A stretch of 64,000 nucleotides of DNA, from NCBI RefSeq assembly GCF_000807925.1, contig NZ_JRVC01000010.1:1-64000 (forward strand), read 5' to 3'. The notes under the pieces are model-generated. The model saw nothing but the letters and a program-made list of their open reading frames with translations. It did no database searches and was not told where the DNA came from. The position numbers and the translations under genes were made by a program. Shown here piece by piece: positions 53,580 to 62,146 of the stretch. This DNA comes from Novosphingobium subterraneum (GTDB taxonomy: Bacteria > Pseudomonadota > Alphaproteobacteria > Sphingomonadales > Sphingomonadaceae). Positions within the stretch are counted from its first letter, which is position 1; every line of letters begins with the position of its first letter.

Positions 53580-55331
53580 TTAGGGGCGCTCCGCCAGCAC
53601 TTCTCCTGCGCGCGCCTTCTGCATGCCGCGCACCACTTGGCCGGGCCGCAGTGCGGTCGGCTGGTCATCACGGCGGATCACCTGCCCGCTGACCACGGTG
53701 GCGCGATAGCCGCTCGCCGCCTGGTCAAGCCTGCGCCCGCCGCCCGGCAGATCGTGGCGTACTACCGGCGCGTGCAGGGTCAGCCGGTCGATGTCGATCA
53801 CGTTGAGATCGGCCTTGTAGCCGGTGCGCAGCAGGCCGCGGTCCTCAAGGCCGACGACCCGCGCCGGGCGCGACGACAGCATCTTCACCGCCTCGGCCAG
53901 ACCCATGCGTTCACCGTCGCGGTCGCGCACCCACCAGGTCAGCACGAAGGTGGGGTAGCTGGCATCGCAGATCGCCGAATAGTGCGCGCCGCCATCGCCA
54001 AGGCCGGTCACGGTATCCTCGCGCCGCATCAGGCCGAGCAGGGCATCAAGCCTGCCTTCGTGGAAGTTGCCCAGCGTGTTGAGGATCATGCCGGTGCCAT
54101 CGCGCTCCATCAGCACGTCGTAGGCCACTTCCTCGGGCGTGCGCCCCTGCGCGCGGGCCAGGGCGCCGATGCTGTTGCTAACCGATGGTTCGTACTGCGG
54201 GGGATCGCCGAACGGGAACATCCAGTCCCAGATGCGGGTGAGCATGGCCAGCGGGTGGCCCTCCTGCGGCATCTCGCCGATCAGTTGCGCCCGGAATGCC
54301 GGATCGCGCAGGCGCGGCAGCTGCTGTTCGAGCGGGAGGTTGGCGAGCGGCTGATAGGACGGGCACAGGCAGAACGGATGGGTCGAAAGCGCCCAGCCGG
54401 AGACCATGCCGATCGGGCGCGGCAGGACCTGCGGCCAGATCTCCAGCCCTTCGGCCCGCGCCTGATCGACCAACGTCAGCGCGTCTTCCCAGTTGGGGCG
54501 GCCATGGTTGACGAGGCCGAGCGTGAAGGTGGACGGGCGGCCCGAAGCGCGGGTGACGGCGATCAGCCGCGCCATCTCGCTTTCCCAAGTCTCGAACGGC
54601 GCATCGAGCACGGCCTGGAACACGCCCGTACCTGCCTCGGCCAGCGCGCCGGTGATGGCGATGAGTTCGTGCGTGTCTGCGCCGAAGGTCGGGATCAGGT
54701 CGCCCGCCTTGGTGCGGTGGATGTTCAGCCGCGAGGTGGCAAAGCCGATGGCCCCGGCGTCCATCGCCTCGCGCGCTATCGTCCGCATCCGGGCGAGATC
54801 ATCTTCGGTCGCGGCCTCGCGGGCGATGGCCCGTTCGCCCATGACCCACACGCGCAAGGGGCTGTGCGGAAGGAGGCAGGCGACGTCGATGTCGCGCGGA
54901 CGGCGGCCGAGCGCGTCGAGGTATTCGGGGAATGTCTCCCAGTCCCAGGGCAAGCCTTCGGCCATGACCACGTCGGGAATGTCCTCGACACCCTCCATCA
55001 GCCGGATCAGCGCTTCATGGTCCGCCTTTCGGCATGGCGCAAAGCCGACCCCGCAATTGCCCAGCACCGCCGTGGTCACGCCATGCGATGAACTGGGCGA
55101 AAGCGTATCGGACCAGATCGCCTGCCCGTCGTAATGGGTGTGGATATCGACGAAGCCGGGGGTGACGATGCAGCCAGTGGCGTCGATTGTTTCGCTGGCG
55201 GTGCCGGTGAAAGTGCCGCCGACGTGGACGATGGCATCACCGCGCACGGCAACGTCGCCGACATGCGGCTCCGCGCCGCTGCCATCGACGATCAGGCCGC
55301 CCTTTATCAGCAAGTCTGCCTGCGTGGTCAT
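53580..55331 (-). CDS. D-aminoacylase-type amidohydrolase
   Basis: The 583-residue protein has the metal motif HTHYDGQ near residue 64 and a Cys in GNCGVGFAP, as in N-acyl-D-amino-acid deacylases. Start at 55331 has GAGGAGAG upstream; a longer frame through the TGTTTCCCC palindrome is judged untranslated leader. It hydrolyses an amide, imide or lactone-like bond; the physiological substrate is unknown in this setting. Confidence 0.82.
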   Translation of the reverse strand: MTTQADLLIKGGLIVDGSGAEPHVGDVAVRGDAIVHVGGTFTGTASETIDATGCIVTPGFVDIHTHYDGQAIWSDTLSPSSSHGVTTAVLGNCGVGFAPCRKADHEALIRLMEGVEDIPDVVMAEGLPWDWETFPEYLDALGRRPRDIDVACLLPHSPLRVWVMGERAIAREAATEDDLARMRTIAREAMDAGAIGFATSRLNIHRTKAGDLIPTFGADTHELIAITGALAEAGTGVFQAVLDAPFETWESEMARLIAVTRASGRPSTFTLGLVNHGRPNWEDALTLVDQARAEGLEIWPQVLPRPIGMVSGWALSTHPFCLCPSYQPLANLPLEQQLPRLRDPAFRAQLIGEMPQEGHPLAMLTRIWDWMFPFGDPPQYEPSVSNSIGALARAQGRTPEEVAYDVLMERDGTGMILNTLGNFHEGRLDALLGLMRREDTVTGLGDGGAHYSAICDASYPTFVLTWWVRDRDGERMGLAEAVKMLSSRPARVVGLEDRGLLRTGYKADLNVIDIDRLTLHAPVVRHDLPGGGRRLDQAASGYRATVVSGQVIRRDDQPTALRPGQVVRGMQKARAGEVLAERP

Positions 55332-55345
55332 GCACTCTCTCCTCG

Positions 55346-55374
55346 TGTTTCCCCGGGGAAACATTTAGCGAACA
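55346..55374. repeat. Palindromic repeat TGTTTCCCCGGGGAAACA, copy 2 (intergenic)
   Basis: The perfect 18-bp palindrome (55346-55363) is 15 bases upstream of the amidohydrolase start and is followed by ATTTAGCGAACA. It matches the copy inside the EthD-like gene. It may act as a leader element here, but no role is established. Confidence 0.8.
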
Positions 55375-55390
55375 TTGTTTCGCTGGTGGT

Positions 55391-56566
55391 TCAGCCGATG
55401 TAGCGCGCCCGGTAGGAGGCGAAGGCTTCGCGCACGTCAGCCTCGTTCAGGCCGAAGCGTTCGAGCGAGTAGTCGTGCATCGGGCGCTGTTCGCGCTTGT
55501 TGCCGGCCATGAACTCGGTCAGCGCGGCCTCGATCTTGTCGTCCAGCGGAATGCCGATGTGGGCCAGGACACGCTGCGCCTGCTTAAGGGGCTCCTTTGC
55601 CACCTCGCGGTAATCGATGTCGATGAAGCGGTCTTCGCCGATGCGGGCGCGCGCCTGCTCGAAGCGGTGCATCCATTCGGCAAGGCGAGGAAACCAGAAC
55701 GCGCCCACGGCTTCGTCCGAATGGACCGAATTCAGCTTGTAGAGCGCGGCCTCCATGCTGACGTAGCTTGGCACGACTTCCAGCGGATCGCGGTGGGTCA
55801 TCACCAGCACCGCCTTGGGAAAGGCATTGGCGGTGACATCGGTATAGGGCAGGTTCTGCGGGCTTTTCAGGACCCACTTCTTGCCGCGCCGCGTCGGGTC
55901 CTGCCACTGCAGGTATTTCAGGATCGTCTTGAGGTCCTCGTAACCCTTGGACTGGTCGTAATCGTTGAGCCACTTCGCGAACGAGGGGATGAAGGTCATC
56001 GCCTCGACCATGGTGGTGATGAACAGCTGGCCGAGTATGATGATCTCCTCGTCCGGCGCATCGGGATCGAGAGGGTGGATCGAGGCGAGTTCGGGCGAGA
56101 GGTTGAGCCAGCCTTCGATCATCGCTTCGGCATAGGCGCGGCGGGCCTCAGGCTTGCCGGGTTCGTCGCCGGGCAGGGGGGCATAGTTCTGCGCCTCGTA
56201 CCATCGGATCGCGGTCATGCCCGGGGCGCTGGCGAGCAGGCGATGGAAGATCGTGCTGCCGGTGCGCGGCAGGCCAAGGATGATCGCGGCGACTTCCACG
56301 TCCTCATCGAGGATTTCGGGATGGCGCTTGATGTCCTCGACCATGCGCAGGCGGCTGGCGAGGCCTTTGACGATCGCTTCGGTCTGCCCGGCAAAACCCG
56401 CCTCCGTCAGCTTGCCCTCGGCATTGGCGGCGGCGATGTAATGGTCCATCGGTTCGAAGAACCAGGTATCGCCGAAATCCGACAGGCCGCTGCGTTCGCA
56501 CGCAGCAGACAGCAGGGTTTCGCGGTCAAACACCCGGTCGGCGACGGGGGTGGCGGTGGTTGCCAT
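55391..56566 (-). CDS. Sulfotransferase family protein
   Basis: The 391-residue protein has a PAPS 5'-phosphosulfate loop (LGLPRTGSTIFHRLL) and a 3'-phosphate segment (MTHRDPLEVVPS). Start at 56566 is preferred over 56593. Sulfotransferases transfer sulfate from PAPS to a hydroxyl; why one sits in a catabolic locus is unclear (detoxification, or a diverged enzyme with another role). A 30-bp motif lies 36 bases upstream. Confidence 0.82.
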   Translation of the reverse strand: MATTATPVADRVFDRETLLSAACERSGLSDFGDTWFFEPMDHYIAAANAEGKLTEAGFAGQTEAIVKGLASRLRMVEDIKRHPEILDEDVEVAAIILGLPRTGSTIFHRLLASAPGMTAIRWYEAQNYAPLPGDEPGKPEARRAYAEAMIEGWLNLSPELASIHPLDPDAPDEEIIILGQLFITTMVEAMTFIPSFAKWLNDYDQSKGYEDLKTILKYLQWQDPTRRGKKWVLKSPQNLPYTDVTANAFPKAVLVMTHRDPLEVVPSYVSMEAALYKLNSVHSDEAVGAFWFPRLAEWMHRFEQARARIGEDRFIDIDYREVAKEPLKQAQRVLAHIGIPLDDKIEAALTEFMAGNKREQRPMHDYSLERFGLNEADVREAFASYRARYIG

Positions 56567-56602
56567 CGTAGAGTAGCCTCTCACTAGGACCAATTTGCTC
56601 CA

Positions 56603-56632
56603 TGCGTAATTATGGGAGCAGTTTGGTTCGCA
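56603..56632. promoter_or_regulatory. TGCGTA-N18-TTCGCA site
   Basis: Eleven of twelve half-site bases match the consensus. It lies between the sulfotransferase start and the end of the alcohol dehydrogenase gene. A second, overlapping imperfect dyad (CCAATTTGCTCC with GGAGCAGTTTGG) spans 56590-56626. Confidence 0.6.
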
Positions 56633-56677
56633 ATTGGCGATGTTTTGTCACCACACCCCTGATAATGCAAACACAAA

Positions 56678-57766
56678 TCAGAACGAAACCACCGCTCGCA
56701 GCGACTCCCCGCGCCGCATCAGATCGAACCCCGCGTTGACCTCGCTCATCGGCAGGCGATGGGTGACGAGATCGGCCAGGTTGAGGCGACCGGCCGCGAA
56801 ATGATCGAGCAGGCCGGGCAGTTCACTGCGGCCCTTGACGTTGCCCATGAACGAGCCCTGCACCCGCCGCCCGAGCTGAAGCTGGAACGGGACCAGTTCC
56901 ATCGCCTGCCCATCGGGCGGCACGCCGAGGACGACGGTGCAGCCCCAGCCGATGCGCGTCGATTCGAAGGCCTGGGCCATCAGCCTGACATTGCCCGCAC
57001 ACTCGAACGCGTAGTCCACCCCGCCTCGGGTCAGCGCCTGGATTGCGGTGACGGGATCGCTCGTCCGCGCGTCGATGAAGTCCGTCAGGCCGAAGCGCTT
57101 GCCCTGTTCGTGGCGCAAGGGATTGATGTCGACGCCGATGATCCGCGCGGCACCCGCAAGACGCGCACCCTGCACGACATTGAGGCCGATGCCGCCGAGG
57201 CCGAAGACGGCGACTGTCGCACCGTTTTCGACATGGGCGGTGTGCATGACTGCGCCGACGCCGGTAGCCACGCAGCATCCTGCGGTGCAGGCGAGGTGGA
57301 AGGGTACATCATTGCGGATCACCGCGACGTTGCGCTCTGCCGTGACGATGAACTGCGCGAGGCTGCCGACGCCGGAATAGGCGGAGACCGGCTGGCCATC
57401 GAGCGAGAACGGGCTGGGCTGGAGGGCAATGTCGCCGAGGAACGCCTCGCACAGGTTGGTCCTGCCCGAGCGGCAGTTGCCGCAAGAGCCGCATTCGCCG
57501 ATGCCAACGGGAATGACATGGTCGCCGACCTTGACCGACGTGACCTCCGCGCCGACTTCGCGGACGATGCCGGCGCCTTCGTGGCCGACGATGACCGGGA
57601 AGGGATAGGGCGCGGCCTTGCCTTCGATCTGGCTGAGGTCGGTGTGGCACAATCCGCTCGCCATGATTTCGATCAGCACATCGCCGGGTCCGGGCGGGGC
57701 GAGATCGAGCAGTTCCTCGACCAGCGGGGTGCCGGGGGCGTGGCAGACCATGGCTCTGGTTTTCAT
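56678..57766 (-). CDS. Zinc alcohol dehydrogenase, class III-like
   Basis: The 362-residue enzyme has catalytic-zinc segment GLCHTD, GHEGAG, the structural-zinc cluster CGSCGNCRSGRTNLC and a GLGGIG nucleotide-binding motif. It oxidises alcohols with NAD. It is 3 bases after the GMC gene (57770) and likely cotranscribed with it and the unknown 59382 gene. Confidence 0.88.
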   Translation of the reverse strand: MKTRAMVCHAPGTPLVEELLDLAPPGPGDVLIEIMASGLCHTDLSQIEGKAAPYPFPVIVGHEGAGIVREVGAEVTSVKVGDHVIPVGIGECGSCGNCRSGRTNLCEAFLGDIALQPSPFSLDGQPVSAYSGVGSLAQFIVTAERNVAVIRNDVPFHLACTAGCCVATGVGAVMHTAHVENGATVAVFGLGGIGLNVVQGARLAGAARIIGVDINPLRHEQGKRFGLTDFIDARTSDPVTAIQALTRGGVDYAFECAGNVRLMAQAFESTRIGWGCTVVLGVPPDGQAMELVPFQLQLGRRVQGSFMGNVKGRSELPGLLDHFAAGRLNLADLVTHRLPMSEVNAGFDLMRRGESLRAVVSF

Positions 57767-57769
57767 CTT

Positions 57770-59365
57770 TCAGGCTTTCCCAAGGATCATGTCGGCGGCC
57801 TTTTCGGCGATCATCGCGACGGGGATGGCAGTGTTGCCGCCGGGCAGGTGCGGCATGATCGAGGCATCGACCACGCGCAGCGACTGCAGGCCGTGGACAC
57901 GCAGGGTATCGTCCACCACGGCCATGGGATCCGAGCCCATCCGCGCGGTGCTGGTGGAGTGGTAATCGGCCTCGGCATGGGCGCGGATATAGGCGTCGAT
58001 CTCCTCGTCGGACTGGATGTGCGGACCCGGTGCGAGTTCCTGCCCACGCATCTCGTCGAACGCGCTTTGGGCAAAGACGCGGCGGGCGATGCGTATGCCT
58101 TCGCGCATGACGCGGCGGTCGTTCTCCGTCGCATTGTAGTTCTGGTCGATCACCGGGGGCGCATCGGGATCGGCACTGGCAAGCGTGACGCGCCCGCGCG
58201 ATTCCGGGCGGGCGACGTTGATGTGGGCATAGAAGCCATGCATCGGCACCATCTTGCGTCCATTCTGCCCGAACAGGGCCGAAACCAGCAGCATCTTGAT
58301 GTCAGGCTCGTCCAGCGCCGGGTTGGAGCGGACCATGCAGGCGACCGACATGCCCGGGTCTGCCAGAGGGCCTGTCCGGAAGGCGAGGTACTGCGCCATG
58401 GCAAGGGCGCCGCGCACAGGATTGAGGAAGCGCAGCATCGACCACGGCTTTGTCGAGCGGAACTTGACGTGCGCCGCGAGGTGGTCCTGCAGGTCCTGGC
58501 CGACGCCGGGCAGGTCGTGAATCAGGGGGATGCCGTGCTCGGCCAGATGCGCGGCGGGGCCGACGCCCGATAGCATCAGCAGTTGCGGCGTGTTGATCGC
58601 GCCTGCGGAAAGGATGACTTCGCGGGCGGCTGTCGCGAGAGTGTCAGTGCCTCGCCTGCGAAATATCACGCCGGTGGCGCGGGGGTCGTCGAAAGTGATG
58701 CGGCGGGCCTGCGCTGCGGTCAGCACGGTAAGGTTGCGGCGCTTGAGGACAGGCCGCAGGTAGGCCGATGAAGCGCTGGAGCGTCGGCCTTTGCCCACGG
58801 TAAGGTCGACCGCGCCGAAGCCGTCGCGTGTTGCGCCGTTGAGATCGCTCGTCAGGGGGTAGCCGGCCTGCGCTCCGGCTTTCAGGAAGGCCTGGGCGAA
58901 GGGATGATTCTGTGCGGCCCTTGTGACCTGGATCGGGCCATCAATGCCGTGCCATTCGTTCTGCACCGGGCCGAAGCTTTCGAGCTTGCGGAAATAGGGC
59001 AGGACCTCGGCGAAGGACCAGCCGCGATTGCCGGCCTGGGCCCAGCGGTCATAGTCCGAATGGAAGCCGCGATCGTAGGCCATGCCGTTGATCGAGGAGC
59101 CGCCGCCGAGAACCTTGCCCCGCGGGCTGTAGAGCATTCGGCCATCGAGGTGGGCCTGCGGTGCGGACATGTAGCGCCAGGCATGGGCGCCGGACATCAT
59201 GATCGGGAGAAGGCCGCCCGGCGCGGCGATCAGCGGGCTCGTGTCCTTGCCGCCTGCTTCGAGCAGCGCGACCTTGCATTTGGGATCGGCGGACAGGCGA
59301 TTGGCAAGGATGCATCCGGCTACCCCGCCGCCGACGATCACGAAGTCGAATTCGAGGCGCTCCAT
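57770..59365 (-). CDS. GMC-family FAD-dependent oxidoreductase
   Basis: The 531-residue protein has GGGVAGC at the FAD site, GGGSSINGMAY, and C-terminal YHSTSTARMG and PGGNTAIP with His/Asn active-site residues. It resembles choline or alkanol dehydrogenases. It shares an operon with an alcohol dehydrogenase and an unknown protein. Substrate unknown. Confidence 0.85.
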   Translation of the reverse strand: MERLEFDFVIVGGGVAGCILANRLSADPKCKVALLEAGGKDTSPLIAAPGGLLPIMMSGAHAWRYMSAPQAHLDGRMLYSPRGKVLGGGSSINGMAYDRGFHSDYDRWAQAGNRGWSFAEVLPYFRKLESFGPVQNEWHGIDGPIQVTRAAQNHPFAQAFLKAGAQAGYPLTSDLNGATRDGFGAVDLTVGKGRRSSASSAYLRPVLKRRNLTVLTAAQARRITFDDPRATGVIFRRRGTDTLATAAREVILSAGAINTPQLLMLSGVGPAAHLAEHGIPLIHDLPGVGQDLQDHLAAHVKFRSTKPWSMLRFLNPVRGALAMAQYLAFRTGPLADPGMSVACMVRSNPALDEPDIKMLLVSALFGQNGRKMVPMHGFYAHINVARPESRGRVTLASADPDAPPVIDQNYNATENDRRVMREGIRIARRVFAQSAFDEMRGQELAPGPHIQSDEEIDAYIRAHAEADYHSTSTARMGSDPMAVVDDTLRVHGLQSLRVVDASIMPHLPGGNTAIPVAMIAEKAADMILGKA

Positions 59366-59381
59366 GCGGCGGCGGAGCCGG

Positions 59382-60074
59382 TCAGAGTTCGACGACCGAG
59401 AGGATGTGGCTGTGCCTGTCCGGAAAGACGTAATCGAATTCGAGAACCATGCTCTCGCCGAGTTGGCCTGCGCACATCAGGTCAGTCTCGACGAAAACCT
59501 GCACGCCGGCCGCGCCATAGGCGTAGCGGGTGGCCTTGCCGAATACGGGGGAAGCATCGAGCCGGGCGTCGATGGCATCATCGCCACGGCGGGCGCGGTT
59601 CATGCCGATGTTGAGGCGCCCCCGGAAGGCGGGATCGTTCGCGTTGAGATCCTGCAGGATCAGGACCATCCGTTCCAGTTCCTCGAGCGATTCGACGAGG
59701 AAGCCGAAGTGGAAGCTGGCTTCGAAATCCCGCGCCATCATCGCGCGGTACGCCTTGACCGCCTCGTGCTCGTCATCGCTGCCGACGCGCAGCGCTGCGT
59801 GGATCGCGGCGATCAACTGCTGCTGCGGTTCGGGCAGGCAGGAGAGGTAGACGATACCGTCGCCCCGCGCGAAGTGGCTGCCGGACACCACGAAGCGGTA
59901 GAAATTGCCGCCGGGAAGCGGGAGGACCTGGGTTTCCTTGAGTCCGGCGATCTGGAGCAGGCGCGAGGCGAGCGGGCCGTCGTCGGGTTTGCCGTAATGC
60001 AGGGCAAGGTGGCCCATGGACAGCGCGCCATCGGAGATGGCGGCATCTGCGGCTTCCGGTGCGATTGTCGCCAT
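59382..60074 (-). CDS. Uncharacterised protein, 230 residues
   Basis: No family is recognised. The protein has no signal peptide or membrane helix; it has an N-terminal acidic region, a middle with repeated hydrophobic strands and a charged helical part, and a beta-rich end (TRYAYGAAGVQVFVETDLMCAG). The start at 60074 has GAGAGGA upstream, with a palindrome TAAGTGGGCACTTA further upstream. First gene of the operon with the GMC and alcohol dehydrogenase genes. Confidence 0.6.
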   Translation of the reverse strand: MATIAPEAADAAISDGALSMGHLALHYGKPDDGPLASRLLQIAGLKETQVLPLPGGNFYRFVVSGSHFARGDGIVYLSCLPEPQQQLIAAIHAALRVGSDDEHEAVKAYRAMMARDFEASFHFGFLVESLEELERMVLILQDLNANDPAFRGRLNIGMNRARRGDDAIDARLDASPVFGKATRYAYGAAGVQVFVETDLMCAGQLGESMVLEFDYVFPDRHSHILSVVEL

Positions 60075-60143
60075 GGCAGTCGGTCCTCTCTTATCCTTGT
60101 TCAGGGGCAGACTAACAGCGTCGCGTTCCAGGAGCAATATTTG

Positions 60144-60157
60144 TAAGTGGGCACTTA
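60144..60157. promoter_or_regulatory. Palindrome TAAGTGGGCACTTA, second exact copy
   Basis: Identical to 29152-29165. It lies in the divergent region between the unknown-protein operon (start 60074) and the TIM-barrel gene (start 60272), eight bases before a 30-bp motif. Confidence 0.65.
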
Positions 60158-60165
60158 TGACGAAT

Positions 60166-60195
60166 CGCGTATTAGACCGGCGGCATATTTTCGTA
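60166..60195. promoter_or_regulatory. CGCGTA-N18-TTCGTA, weaker 30-bp site
   Basis: Nine of twelve half-site bases match TGCGTA-N18-TACGCA. It is next to the 14-bp palindrome in the same divergent promoter, so both candidate regulators could act here. Confidence 0.4.
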
Positions 60196-60271
60196 TGAGT
60201 AAAGTTTCTGGCCGATTCTCTGGGTTATTTGCGTATTCCATTTTGCCGTTGTGCGGGTAGGAGAAGCGGCC

Positions 60272-61072
60272 ATGCAACGTCTTGCGCTGGATCATATCAC
60301 CGCCGTCGACACCACTCCGGTCCAGCTTGCGCAGATTGCGCGCCAAGCCGGCTGCGATGGCATGTGCCTGTTCATGGAGCCGATGGACGTGCTGCCGCTG
60401 ATGCCGAAGTTCGACATCTACGGCGACCGCGTGGCGCGGGCGGAGTTGCGGCGCGTGATGTGCGATCTGGGCGTGGCATTGGACCTTGCCTATCCGTTCA
60501 CGCTGTCGGGCCGGACCGAAGTGGCTACTTTCTCCACGGCCATGGAATGCGCCGCAGAGCTGGGGGCGGGGCTGATCAATGCGCTGCTCTATGACCGCGA
60601 TCCGGCGCGGCGGCTGGAGCGGTTCGGGGCGTTCTGCGACCTGGCTGGCAGTTTCGGTCTTAGAGTGGGCGTCGAGTTCTATCCGCCAAGTCAGGTGGGC
60701 TCGCTGGCGGCGGCGCTCGATCTGGTGGGCGCTATCGGGCGACCGGGCAAGGTTGGCGTCAATGCCGATCTGCTGCACCTGATGCGGTCAGGCGGATCAG
60801 TGGCGGAACTGGCGGCGGCTCCGGCGCAATACGTGCTCTATGGGCAGGTGGCCGATGGGCCGGCAACGGCGCCAGAAGATGCCGAGTTCGAGGCCTCTTC
60901 CGCGCGCATGCTGTGCGGCGAAGGCGCGTTCGACGTGGCGGGATTTGTGCGCGCGTTGCCGGAAGGGTGCCCGATAAGCGTCGAGATCCCGCGCAACCAT
61001 GCAGTGGGCGGTGAGACGGCGGCGATGCGCGCACAACGCGCTGTGAACAGCGCGCGCGCGGCAACTGGGTAG
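60272..61072 (+). CDS. Sugar phosphate isomerase/epimerase-like TIM barrel
   Basis: The 266-residue protein resembles AP-endonuclease-2/xylose-isomerase-like TIM barrels (GVEFYPPSQVGS; VGVNADLLHLMRS; ISVEIPRN). Start at 60272 has TAGGAG upstream. It is the fourth such TIM barrel in the window. It could isomerise or lyse a sugar or keto compound; no reaction can be named. Confidence 0.7.
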   Translation: MQRLALDHITAVDTTPVQLAQIARQAGCDGMCLFMEPMDVLPLMPKFDIYGDRVARAELRRVMCDLGVALDLAYPFTLSGRTEVATFSTAMECAAELGAGLINALLYDRDPARRLERFGAFCDLAGSFGLRVGVEFYPPSQVGSLAAALDLVGAIGRPGKVGVNADLLHLMRSGGSVAELAAAPAQYVLYGQVADGPATAPEDAEFEASSARMLCGEGAFDVAGFVRALPEGCPISVEIPRNHAVGGETAAMRAQRAVNSARAATG

Positions 61073-61089
61073 TTTCTCGGGCGGTCACG

Positions 61090-62052
61090 TCAGGCGTTGC
61101 GCAGCGCGGCCATTTCCTCGGCGGTCAGGGTCAGGGCGTCGGCCTTGGCGCTGTCGCGGACCTGTTCGGGGGAGGAGCCGCCGAAGATGGCGATGGTCTG
61201 GTTGGGCTGGCTCAGAAGATAAGCGAGGGCGATCTCGTTGATCGAGACGTCATGCTTCTCGGCCAGCGACTGCACGATGGCGAAGCGGCGTTCGTTCGCG
61301 GGGTTGGCGTAGCGGGCGGCGAGCTGTTCGCCGACCGAGCCGGACGCGAGCTTGGTGAAATATCCGCCGGATTGGGCGGCATAGGCGACGATGGGGAGGC
61401 CGCCAGCGTGGAGATCTTCGTATTCGCCTTCGTAGTAGTGCTGGTAGCCCTGCTGCGCGGCGGCGGCGGCATCGGGCACGGCGAGGCCCCAGAACGTCTC
61501 CGAGGCAACGAACCCTTCCTTGCCGATGGAGGCGGCATAGGCGTTGGCGGCGCGGATACGCTCTGCTGCCCAGTTGGATGCGGCGAAATGGCGGATGCGG
61601 CCTGCCTCGCGGTGGGCGATCAGCGCGTCGATGATCGGTTCGACCGGGCTTTCCGGGTTGTCCATGTGCAGGAAATAGAGGTCGATGGTATCGATGCCGA
61701 GGTGGTCGAGGCTCTGGGCAAGGTCGGCCGCGACGTCATCCGGGGTCACGCGGTTGCGGTAGTCGCCCACGCGCATGTCGAAGAAGCCGCCCTTGGTGGC
61801 GATCACGAAATCGTCGCGCTTCTGCATCTTGAGCCACGCGCCGACCGCGCGCTCGCTGGCGCCGACGGGGGCATCCGGCATCCAGTCCCCATAGGAGCGG
61901 GCGGTGTCGATGAAGTTGCCGCCAAGGCCTGCAAAGGTATCGAGAATGGCGTTGGACTTGCCCTGATCTAGCATCCAGCCGAGCATGTTGGTGCCGTAGC
62001 ACAGGCGGCTCACGGTGAGGTCGGTGTGGCCTAGCGTAACCTTCTTGAGCAT
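61090..62052 (-). CDS. Aldo-keto reductase
   Basis: The 320-residue protein has the AKR start, Asp in FIDTARSYG, Lys in ATKGGF and His in FLHMDN. The active-site Tyr is within the YGD segment of the first motif. It reduces an aldehyde or ketone with NADPH. Start at 62052; a variant TAAGTG palindrome lies 20 bases upstream. Confidence 0.85.
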   Translation of the reverse strand: MLKKVTLGHTDLTVSRLCYGTNMLGWMLDQGKSNAILDTFAGLGGNFIDTARSYGDWMPDAPVGASERAVGAWLKMQKRDDFVIATKGGFFDMRVGDYRNRVTPDDVAADLAQSLDHLGIDTIDLYFLHMDNPESPVEPIIDALIAHREAGRIRHFAASNWAAERIRAANAYAASIGKEGFVASETFWGLAVPDAAAAAQQGYQHYYEGEYEDLHAGGLPIVAYAAQSGGYFTKLASGSVGEQLAARYANPANERRFAIVQSLAEKHDVSINEIALAYLLSQPNQTIAIFGGSSPEQVRDSAKADALTLTAEEMAALRNA

Positions 62053-62072
62053 TGTGCGCTTCCTCGTAAATG

Positions 62073-62086
62073 TAAGTGCTGACTTA
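62073..62086. promoter_or_regulatory. Variant palindrome TAAGTGCTGACTTA
   Basis: Twelve of fourteen bases match TAAGTGGGCACTTA when read on the other strand. It sits 20 bases upstream of the aldo-keto reductase start. Confidence 0.5.
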
Positions 62087-62146
62087 GCAAAACTTGGGCG
62101 GAAAGGAAGCACCGGGTGCGAAGTTTCCCGAGGTGCTTCCGTCCGT

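Noticed and set aside
55332..55364. N-terminal extension of the amidohydrolase starting MFPRGNT
   Set aside because: The extension is translated from the palindromic repeat and has no ribosome site; the ATG at 55331 has GAGGAGAG upstream.
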